Positions 22,340-31,117 of a stretch of DNA of 64,000 nt are shown here, one piece after another; the stretch's first letter is position 1, and each line of letters starts with the position of its first letter. The notes beneath the pieces were generated by a model, which did no database searches, was not told the origin of the DNA, and saw only the letters and a list, made by a program, of their open reading frames with translations. A program made the position numbers and the translations under genes. Source of the stretch: Pieris napi (Eukaryota > Arthropoda > Insecta > Lepidoptera > Pieridae). The stretch lies in the NCBI RefSeq assembly GCF_905475465.1, contig NC_062256.1, positions 6,581,662 through 6,645,661 of the forward strand, in the 5' to 3' direction.

Positions 22340-23470
22340 AGTGACACAATAAACAGATCAAAGCCGTTAGAAATACTATACAGTAGTGTGATTTTATAAA
22401 ACTGCTACACTGAAATTTGTTCAAAAATAAAATTGCAATCTACGAATACAATTTTTGGATCATGTATTATTTAAGTTCAATTTAAAAGCTAAGGGTAAGG
22501 TTCGGATGAGCCAGCATAACTGGTCTGCCCTATAACTTATTAATGTATGTCCATCCCGAGATACGATATGAAATTCTCATTAATATTTTGCTTACATCAC
22601 GTTTAAAGTCATACTATTGAGGGGTCATTTCAATTTATTCACACGTTGTACGTATTAATTGAAATTTTAATTTAATATTTTATACAATTTATAGCTATTC
22701 AGGAATACTATTCAAAAAACATATTGAAAAATTCATTTGAAGTCTTGGCACCAAAAAGAGAGTAATATTTTTTAGAATTTTCGAATCAACTTTTATTATA
22801 GATAAAACATATTTTTCTGAACCACCACGTGTTCTACATGTATGTTATCTATTCATTACACACCTTCACTTTTACACCATCACACAACACAGCAAAATTA
22901 GGTACCTCTTAGTTAAATGTATTGAATAATTTTCATTGTTTCTAAATTGTAACTTTTTGAACCATTTTGTGGGTAAATATTATGAATTCCATGTCTGGCT
23001 ATATTTTAAGTGTAATTGTTTGTTAAAAAACCGGCAACGCACTCGCGACCCTGGCCTTCACTATACATCAGTATATATAGTGAAAAATATTTAGTGAGAA
23101 TGAATTAACACTTTTTTAAACGAGGCGAAAAAGCGCTTAGGCAGGCCTGCGTGACGGATGTTGGACCCAGTGAGGCTGTATGTGTTAAGCTGTTTATTTC
23201 CAAATATAAAAGCATTTAGTATAAAGCCTGTGAACTAGACCTTTAAAAGTAAATTTCTCGCGTAGTTTCATAGCATTGGAGGAAATACAGTGGTAAAGTG
23301 CAATTGTAAATGATGATTTTATTAATGTGTGCAACGCACCATCATCATCAGAAACTAGCTTTTTGGACCAAAAGTACAGCCGTGTGATTCTGTTAATCCG
23401 TGAGTTCACCTCGCACTAACAACGCTCCCTTCGTCACTCACGTCATTTTTGGAATCTCATGTGAAATTGC
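22340..23470. other. Unassigned sequence
   Basis: No supportable feature. The minus-strand 71-codon frame at 23194-23409 has no recognisable motif. Confidence 0.4.
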
Positions 23471-23471
23471 T

Positions 23472-23625
23472 TAACAGAATACTGTTAGGCTTGTAGTTTA
23501 TTGTTTATCAGAATGCCAAATCGTAAAATGCTTCACGACTGATTTGAGCGCGACCGTCGCTGCGAAAACCGCTGTGAGAGTTCGAAAAGTGAGTTACAGA
23601 ATCGCAAGGCAGTACAGGCACATAA
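23472..23625 (+). repeat. Repeat F, simple copy
   Basis: It reads CTTGTAGTTTATTGTTTATC, AATGCCAAATCGTAAAATGC, AACCGCTGTGAGAGTTCG and TTACAGAATCGCAAGGCAG. The same segments occur at 48347-48565, rearranged as an inverted pair. Confidence 0.75.
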
Positions 23626-24171
23626 GGAAATGTTATTAAACAAATATCAATTCATATTCCGTAAATAGACAAAAACGTTATTAACAGCAGAAACCAAACA
23701 CCAAAATAAATTGGTATCGGTATTCTAATTTGATGCAGGTACATAGGATTATGACACTTAAGTACAACTAAACACTGTAAAACGTTCAAATTTTCCATTA
23801 ATATTTTTCACGGCACGAATTGTGGTTTAGCGGTTTTTGTAAAATAGTTTCAGTAAAGCATTCTCGTGTCTGGTGAGCGTCGAAATGAGCACTTAAATTT
23901 CTTATATCAGACAAATAGATTTCTTTTTTTGAACCTTTTTTTTTCTGCTTATAAATAGCTCTCGAATAAGACTTGTTTTGAGCGCAGGTGATTATGTACT
24001 GCAAGTTGATGCGTTGGGACACAAGTGAGACCAATCCAACGATAGGATGGATGTATCAAGAGACTTCATATTTTGTTTGAAAAACGGATCCAAATTGAGT
24101 GTGGTAGTAAGTCATGGGTGTGTTCAGCGAGGTTGCTGGAATAATTCTTAAATAGAGCACTGTTATGTTTA

Positions 24172-24238
24172 GGTACACCTGATGTTAAGTGAGGACATAG
24201 ACCCATGGATACTAACATTGCCAGAAGGCTCATAAGTG
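24172..24238 (-). mobile_element. LINE-R 3' fragment
   Basis: A short diverged piece: CACCTGATGTTAAGTGAGG, CCATGGATACTAACATTGCC and AGAAGGCTC. Confidence 0.55.
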
Positions 24239-24239
24239 C

Positions 24240-25290
24240 TATAATTATATAAAATTAAAATGTAATATTACATTTATATTTATAAATGTAATTTTTTTAT
24301 ATAAAATTGTCAAACTCATAATTATGTTGATAATTATAAAGTTATCAATCCAAATTTGGAAATATTTATATCCGCCAATATATTATATATTTTCCAACAT
24401 ACAACTGAGGAATAAAATATGAGATGCATAAAGATTTGCATGGCTAAAGCCGAGATAACAGAAGTGACATGTACAGGGATTATATCGACGTGAACTCTTT
24501 GCTGCTGCATTTTTTACGTCAATATTTTTAATATTATCGCGAGCTACAATACATAAAAATCTAAAGGAAAAGGTTGTTAATATGAGTTAGAAATTCATGA
24601 TCACAACATGAAATTCAATTAGCTACCAAAAACAACGATTCCATTTTCTCTTTGATGCGGACTTAAATTTGCTCTTTTCTAAAATAAATGGAATTGCGCA
24701 GAACACGCAATCATTTGGATTCAGTGCTTACATTCAATGCATTTTATAATAACGATTTTTATTTCAGTAGATTATTTCATAATGGTACAAATATTTTGTT
24801 TTTAAACTTGTTAGGGTTTTTTATAATTAACTTGTTCTTTTTTTGAATTAAACAAACTGATCGATAAATTAATAATAACAATTTAATACATCACAATTAC
24901 ACAAAACAGGAGAAAAATAAAATTAAATAAATTAACGCAGTCGGTGTAAATTGGCGGTTTTAATGTAAAGTTTCTCCCAGACAACCCAAACATAAATGAC
25001 ATAGACATAAAAAAAATTCAACACCAAACTACACTAAACTATTCAGTAAAAAAATTAGTTAAAAAAAAAACAATACAAGTAAGGTAAAATCCAAATACAT
25101 TTTTTGGTCTTGGTTTAAAAGTCCTGTGATGTAATGAAAATCACATATAAATATTTTTCATATGACGGTTTCTTTAATTGTTTTTAATAAGCGATTAGCG
25201 AAATGAACATTAATTTGAGAGTTAATTATTTGATATAATAAGTGTGTAAATATTGCCGTATCAGCACCATCTATTGACGAGGAAAAAAAG
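24240..25290. other. Very AT-rich unassigned sequence
   Basis: No open frame, RNA or repeat is supportable. Confidence 0.45.
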
Positions 25291-25942
25291 GTTTCATTTG
25301 TTTGACAAAGTAAAGATACTATTACTAACATTTATATTCAAAACATACAGTTAACAATTAAAATTTGATCTCCAATTATAATAACCAAAGTTTATTGATT
25401 TTTCAAAAATGGACATTGCTACAAATTGTCAAAGCACAGGCAATCTCAAAATTAATTTGAGTCGAATATCATGTCAGTTGAGTCCATAGAGTCAAACTAG
25501 TCTATAGATCTGGATCTTGATGATTTATTCAAATTCAAATTCAAAAATCATTTATTCACGTAGGTAACACAATGTACACTTGTGATTCGTCATTAAAGAA
25601 TGGTTTAATACATGGGGTTTCATTTGTTTGACAAAGTAAAGATACTATAACTAACATTTATATTCAAAACATACAGTTAACAATTAAAATTTGATCTCCA
25701 ATTATAATAACCAAAGTTTATTGATTTTTCAAAAATGGACATTGCTACAAATTGTCAAAGCACAGGCAATCTCAAAATTAATTTGAGTCGAATATCATGT
25801 CAGTTGAGTCCATAGAGTCAAACTATTCTATAGATCTGGATCTTGATGATTTATTCAAATTCAAATTCAAAAATCATTTATTCACGTAGGTAACACAATG
25901 TACACTTGTGATTCGTCATTAAAGAATGGTTTAATACATGGG
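25291..25942 (+). repeat. Tandem duplication, 326-bp unit x 2, nearly identical
   Basis: Unit 1 is 25291-25616 and unit 2 is 25617-25942. I see only two substitutions (ACTATTACTAAC against ACTATAACTAAC, and AAACTAGTCT against AAACTATTCT). Each unit ends in a minus-strand LINE 3' end with tail TTCAAATTCAAATTCAAA and ATCATTTATTCACGTAGG. Confidence 0.95.
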
Positions 25943-26048
25943 GCACACACGTTTCAGCTTTTCTTTTCATTGACTGGTTTTCCGAGAAATGAATCAAGTA
26001 CACGATATGCCTCAAACTGAGTCACGAATTATATAAAATATAAGCGTT

Positions 26049-26352
26049 ATTAACGTTTGAATTTTATATAATTCATGCAGTGTTGGCCTAGTGGCTTCAG
26101 CGTGCGACTCTCATCCTTCCTCGTAGGTTCGATCCCCGGGCGTGCATCAATGGCCTTTCTTTCTATGTGCGCATTTAATATTCGCTCGAGTCTTTCTTCT
26201 CTCTTAGAAACAAAAAGTCAACAGCGTGCAGTCAGGCACAGAAGGCTGATCACCTTCATGCCTATTAGATTACCGTCATGATCATGAAACAGATACAGTA
26301 ATCTGAGGCCCAGACCTAAAAAGGTTGTAGCTCAAATGATTAACGTTTGAAT
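26049..26352 (+). mobile_element. tRNA-derived SINE (Metulj-like) with perfect target duplication
   Basis: The 14-bp sequence ATTAACGTTTGAAT occurs at 26049-26062 and 26339-26352, directly flanking the insert. The insert carries GTTGGCCTAGTGGCTTCAGC (A box), GGTTCGATCCCCGG (B box) and the family body with a small internal deletion. The exact duplication marks this as a clean L1-style insertion by LINE machinery. Confidence 0.93.
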
Positions 26353-27188
26353 GTTAAAAACACGTCAAGCTCAATAGATGGACGGAATTCCGAATATTTT
26401 GGAGCTTGTGATGCTGGGAAAAGATTAATTTCGGAGGGTTCGGGCTCAAAGGAAACTTTAACATAAGCATTAATAAAGTTTTTCTCTAGAGGCTCTAACG
26501 TCGAGAGCTATGTATTGTAATATTTTTATCGCGGGAAAACACATAATTTAGAAAATGTCGAAAATCGCTAACATGTGTAAGATGATTCAAACCTCGAAAC
26601 GAAACTGTTAAAACAATTCTAAGCCTGGATGAGATCGCTATTTGCATTTTATGAATGTACGTTTCCCGTGACAACGTAATGCTTTAAATAATAGATGTTA
26701 CTATTTTCACTCTATATATACCACTCGAGTATAACAAAAGAAAACATTATATTTAATTAAATGCTACTATCACTATGAAACGCTTTTATGGCTATGAGAC
26801 GGCCTGCGTCTGGCTACACTCTCGAGGCGTAACTCCGAATTTAGGTAATCGCTACTCGTATAAAACTAATAAACCTGAGTGAGCAAAATAAAGCCTTAAC
26901 TTGAATTATTAAATATAAAATAAGAAAAAACAAACATTTATAACTTTACCTGTTATGGTTGCTATATTTTTGTTATGGTAACTATGTTAAAAAATACTGG
27001 ATCTTAAGTTCATGTCATAAAACATTTTAATTTTATGGCTTTTGTAGAATCCATGTTACAACGTAAACTATAAATTTACGATTCAAATGTTAAATAATAT
27101 TTGCATAGACTTTACTTTAACAATAACAAATGCATGTTATAAAATTTATTCAAAGACAAAACTAATCCGAATTCAATTATGAAATATA
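26353..27188. other. Unassigned sequence
   Basis: Nothing recognisable beyond ordinary AT-rich DNA. Confidence 0.4.
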
Positions 27189-27872
27189 TCAAACTCAAAC
27201 TCAAAATATCTTTATTCAAGTACACTTGGGTAACCAAGTACACTTTTGAATCGTCAAGTTAAATTAATCGTCAATTTACATTTACTACCAGTTCGCAAGT
27301 CAAGGGCGTAGAGCGGGTAAGAAGAACTGGCAAGAAACTTTCCGCCACTCTTTTTAATCGCCAGGTATTGTCATACAAATTCTTTGAACTGGAGCAATTC
27401 AATCCCAAGGATTAGGATCATTTAAGTAGTCCTCAAATTTATAAAAAGCTTTGTTGATTAGTTTCCGTTTAACGACGGCTTTGAATTTATTTAGTGATAA
27501 TACTCTAATTTCGCTTGGGAGTTTGTTGTAAAAACGAATACAATTTCCATATAAGGAGTGGTTTATCTTTTGGAGCCTGGTTGGTCGTACACTCAAATTA
27601 GTTCTATTTCGCGTATTATACTGGTGAAAGTCACCATTTAACAAGGCTTCAAGAATATATTGACCAGATAGTGTCATAATATTTAATTCCTCCTTAAACT
27701 TATTCCGTACCGACTCCCTCGGAGAAACACAACAAATACCCCGAACAGCCCGCTTCTGCAGCACAAATATGGATTGAACCTCTGCAGCAGCACCCCACAG
27801 TAGAATACCGTACGACATTACGCTGTGAAAGTAGCTATGATAAACAATTTTTGCCGTGTCCTTATCAGTAAA
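27189..27872 (-). mobile_element. LINE-D, 5'-truncated copy
   Basis: The minus strand reads from TDKDTAKIVYHSYFHSV through the RT C-terminus, stop at 27399-27401, 3' UTR and tail (TTTGAG)n ending at about 27189. No clear target duplication was found. Confidence 0.85.
27399..27870 (-). pseudogene. LINE-D reverse transcriptase, C-terminal 157 codons, open frame
   Basis: The visible protein has the thumb-domain signature SYGILLWGAAAEV, then FVLQKRAVRGICCVSPRESV and the tail KFEDYLNDPNPWD, as in CR1/Jockey-like LINEs. The catalytic YADD box lies upstream and is absent, so the fragment cannot reverse transcribe. The frame is open for its full length and extends upstream of the first Met (27816-27818), so that Met is not a real start. 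Compared with the 17.2-kb copy it lacks about 20 codons (the YVQKN segment) as an in-frame deletion. The exact LINE clade is uncertain. Confidence 0.75.
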
Positions 27873-28433
27873 CTCTCAATGGCATTGAGTCAAATTATTG
27901 TTCACGATATACTTATTAATTAAACAGAATATAAGTCACAAAAAGTTCCCTTTCCGGTGAGATAAGAAATAGTAAAACATTTATTTCGGAAACAAAAATT
28001 CATACAACAGGTTAATAGGAGTTAGCATTAAATATATATAACTTAGAATAATAAAACACATTCATACACATTACACTCACTCGTTAACTCACATGCACCC
28101 ATACACTCACTAATGCACTCACGCGTGTTTCACTTCACGTAATGCTGTTTGTTAAAAAAGAAAAGAAATTGTAAACAGTTATAAAAATTTCAAAATTGTA
28201 ATTTAAAATAAATATATATTAACTTTGTTATGGAGTTATTAAGTTTGTTTTGGAAGAGCTTAGAACCCACACAGGTATTTTTAACTTAAAATGAATCCCG
28301 AATCTTACACATTGTTAGATATTTATGTTTACTACTCGTATTATTAGAATCAACTATATTTACTTCATTAAGGAAACCCACATCCAATGTTCCGCCAATT
28401 CACATTTCTGCTTGATGCCGATACCTATCTAAT
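27873..28433. other. Unassigned AT-rich sequence
   Basis: A CACTCAC-rich stretch occurs at 28060-28140; otherwise nothing is recognised. Confidence 0.4.
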
Positions 28434-28594
28434 GGCCGATTTACATTATCTTAGTGTTTAGGAGAGTGCTTTAGGATAGTACTTTAGTTGAAACATGTAA
28501 ACGCTACTTGCTTTAGTAAACGCTATGCTAAAGAACTTGCCTTTCAAGTTGTACTAAAGCACTCTCCTAAACACTAAGATAATGTAAATCGGCC
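28434..28594. mobile_element. 161-bp MITE with 41-bp perfect terminal inverted repeats
   Basis: Arm 28434-28474 begins GGCCGATTTACATTATC and ends GTGCTTTAG. Arm 28554-28594 is its exact reverse complement. The 79-bp centre contains further CTTTAG/CTAAAG pieces. Flanks (CTAAT and TTTAG) show no clear target duplication. Perfect arms suggest recent origin or strong folding. Confidence 0.9.
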
Positions 28595-28912
28595 TTTAGA
28601 CATTGTAGTCCTAGGTATCTAAGTTTGTATTCCTTACCTGTGATGACTGGAGCTGGAGTGTCCCGTAGTTGAGGTAGATAAAGGTGACCTCGCTGGGTAA
28701 TTACCAGCGTGACCGCCCTCGGAAAGCACGAACTCTGTAATAAAAAAACCTGGGTCACTTCTATAGAATAGATAATGAGACCTACGTATCTACAACAAGT
28801 CAGTACAATTAGTTAATTTATATTAGATTATTAAACCCCAGCGGTGATTCTCCAATGACAACTTTACCCTTGAGCAACCCGAAACCAGTGGGCAACAGCA
28901 ATATTTTTAGTT

Positions 28913-28919
28913 AGTCCCT
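28913..28919 (+). repeat. Candidate target-site duplication, left
   Basis: AGTCCCT matches 33952-33958 exactly. It is short, so chance is not excluded. Confidence 0.4.
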
Positions 28920-28932
28920 GCTAGCGTATGCC

Positions 28933-29289
28933 TTGCGAGTGTGTGGCTTGGCTATATTGCGCGCACCCAAAAGTCCGATCCACAGGCGTCCCAGTCGCCT
29001 CCCCTGGATACTGTACAGATCTGTTAACGGGTTACACACAATAACATCCTCCTCGAGGTCTGTACTGCCGACTGTGACGGGCGAAGGCGAGTCATCGGCG
29101 CCTCAAAACCGATTAAGCAACAAGTGTGACTCGAAAGAGCCACCTCAAACCGTAAACCTGTGGTCATGTCTCACGGGAACCGGGGGTCTGGACTTTATCA
29201 TCTGGGCCGCGAGGAAGAAAACCTCTATAATAAATTACCCCTATCCTACGGTGGGAAACGCGCCAAGGGATGTGTATGCCCCTACATGA
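28933..29289 (+). CDS. Upstream ORF in the Jockey 5' region (118 codons), uncertain
   Basis: The frame begins 13 bp inside the proposed element start and overlaps the beginning of ORF1 by 20 bp in a different frame. The predicted product is Arg- and Pro-rich at the start (PKSPIHRRPSRLPWILYRS) with no recognised domain. Two readings are possible: a chance open frame in the GC-richer 5' UTR, or a translated upstream ORF that limits or feeds ORF1 translation. I favour chance; comparison of other copies would show whether the frame is conserved. Confidence 0.2.
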   Translation: MRVCGLAILRAPKSPIHRRPSRLPWILYRSVNGLHTITSSSRSVLPTVTGEGESSAPQNRLSNKCDSKEPPQTVNLWSCLTGTGGLDFIIWAARKKTSIINYPYPTVGNAPRDVYAPT

Positions 29290-31117
29290 GGTGTATATGG
29301 CTGATGGGATAATTCAGTCTCTAGCGTCCAACTTCAACGAAACTGGCAAACGTTGTCGTACTGTGCCTTCTTCTGGGGAAAAGGGCGTCACCCTGGAAGC
29401 GACCTGTTTATTCGACCCTACTCGTGGGAACATAATGCAAAGAACACCACCTAAATCTTCGTCAATCGACGACGTCACTAAGCAATACCCAGGCTGCCCC
29501 TCGTATTCTGGAGGGGGGGAAATTTTGCCACACCAAGCGGAATCAACCACAGTAAAGAAGCAAAAAATTCTGACTCAGCAACTTTTTCACCCTGCACTAT
29601 TTAATAGAACTCGTTCATCTTCACTCAGTGATGTCTCCCAAGTCCAACAAGAACATATGATACCTGTTAAACAGGCACCTACACAGGAACAAAATTTATA
29701 CAAACCTAGTGTGCCCTGGCAACGAGTACCAAATCAAAAAAGAAATCGGTCTCCCGAAGAAAAAGACTCAAGGAGTCATCACGCCAAAAAGACACAGCGA
29801 CGAGAGGCAATTATTAACAAACGCCGAGGAATAAATACTCCTGAACAAAATACCTCATCGAATATAGAGACAAACAACAGCTTTGCTTTGTTAGACGTGG
29901 AACTAGGAGAAGCTACAGTCAAGAGAACACCCAAACCACCACCAATAATTTTGTATGGTGTTGATGACCTTGCAAAACTCACCCAACTCATCGAAGAAGT
30001 TATTGAAAAGAATGATTACACCTATAAAATAGTATCCAAAAACCAGCTTATAATCTCGTCTAACACGGTTGACAAATATAAGATTCTGATCGAGCACATA
30101 AGAAGTAAAGGGCTTATAGGTCACACATTTACACGTAAAGACCAAAAATGCATGAGAATTGTTATTAAACATCTTCACTTCAGCACACCTAAAGATGCCA
30201 TTATAGAAGCAGTAGAAAAAACTGGAAACAAAGTACAAGGAGAAATAGTTACTGCCCGGAAACAAGGAACCAAAGAGCCCCTAAATACATTTTTTGTCAA
30301 TGTGGCTCCACATGAAAATAATAAATTTGTCAAAGAAATTAAAGTCATATACAACCAGAAAGTCACGATAGAAGACCCAATAAGAAAAATGACAGTGGTA
30401 CAATGCAAAAGGTGCCAGCAATATGGGCACAGCAAAAATAACTGTATGAGGCCTTACAGATGCGTAAAGTGTGCTGGGGCACATAAAACTACTACGTGCA
30501 CAATAAATGATAACACTCCAGCAGTATGCGCACTATGCTCAGGAAGCCACCCTGCTAGCTACAAAGGATGCCAGGTGTATAGGGAAGTCCTAGCAAGAAA
30601 GAAAATTGGAAACAAGTTTCAGCCATATCCAAAATCAAGAACCACTCTAGAAGTGCGTACTAAGAACTCTGAAAATAATGAGCCCCCAAATGACACGGAT
30701 GTGATAGTCATTGAGCCTGATAATCACTCCAAGACTACCCAACCGAAACATCGGCTACCAAGCGTAAAAGAATCCCTGGGACCCTATAGTGAAGCTCCCA
30801 AAAATTCAACCAAAACTGTAGCATACCATACAGAGACACAAAAATCATACACGAGAGATAACACTGACCAAACGAAACAACAGATACACAGGAAAGACAA
30901 AGTTGACCATATAGATTCACAGAGAACAAATACGGAAAACCACGTTGACCATGAGTCACAAAGAACATACCTGAGAAAAATAGAACTCGGGCAAGAAAAT
31001 AGATTCAGTCTAGAAGCACTTATAGTGAAACAGACTGAAAGAATCGACCAACTCATTTCACAACTCAGCACAATGATGAACCTCATCATGACAATCATCA
31101 GTAGGCTTCCACAATGA
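29270..31117 (+). CDS. Jockey ORF1: nucleic-acid-binding zinc-knuckle protein, 615 aa
   Basis: The product should coat element RNA and help carry it to the nucleus (known role of LINE ORF1 proteins). The first ~215 residues are low-complexity and basic. Residues about 224-300 resemble the RRM-like region, and about 305-378 the PRE_C2HC domain that precedes zinc knuckles in Jockey ORF1. Three knuckles follow: C379-x2-C382-x4-H387-x4-C392, C398-x2-C401-x3-H405-x4-C410 and C420-x2-C423-x3-H427-x6-C434. After a polar linker rich in Gln, Lys and Thr, a C-terminal heptad-like helix (about 585-610) may form a coiled coil. Three Met codons lie near the start (residues 1, 3, 10), so the exact start is uncertain. 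The stop overlaps the ORF2 start (ATGA). Confidence 0.92.
   Translation: MCMPLHEVYMADGIIQSLASNFNETGKRCRTVPSSGEKGVTLEATCLFDPTRGNIMQRTPPKSSSIDDVTKQYPGCPSYSGGGEILPHQAESTTVKKQKILTQQLFHPALFNRTRSSSLSDVSQVQQEHMIPVKQAPTQEQNLYKPSVPWQRVPNQKRNRSPEEKDSRSHHAKKTQRREAIINKRRGINTPEQNTSSNIETNNSFALLDVELGEATVKRTPKPPPIILYGVDDLAKLTQLIEEVIEKNDYTYKIVSKNQLIISSNTVDKYKILIEHIRSKGLIGHTFTRKDQKCMRIVIKHLHFSTPKDAIIEAVEKTGNKVQGEIVTARKQGTKEPLNTFFVNVAPHENNKFVKEIKVIYNQKVTIEDPIRKMTVVQCKRCQQYGHSKNNCMRPYRCVKCAGAHKTTTCTINDNTPAVCALCSGSHPASYKGCQVYREVLARKKIGNKFQPYPKSRTTLEVRTKNSENNEPPNDTDVIVIEPDNHSKTTQPKHRLPSVKESLGPYSEAPKNSTKTVAYHTETQKSYTRDNTDQTKQQIHRKDKVDHIDSQRTNTENHVDHESQRTYLRKIELGQENRFSLEALIVKQTERIDQLISQLSTMMNLIMTIISRLPQ

Noticed and set aside
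28060..28140. Possible CRISPR-like or satellite array of CACTCAC words
   Set aside because: The words are irregularly spaced and too short; it is just a low-complexity stretch.
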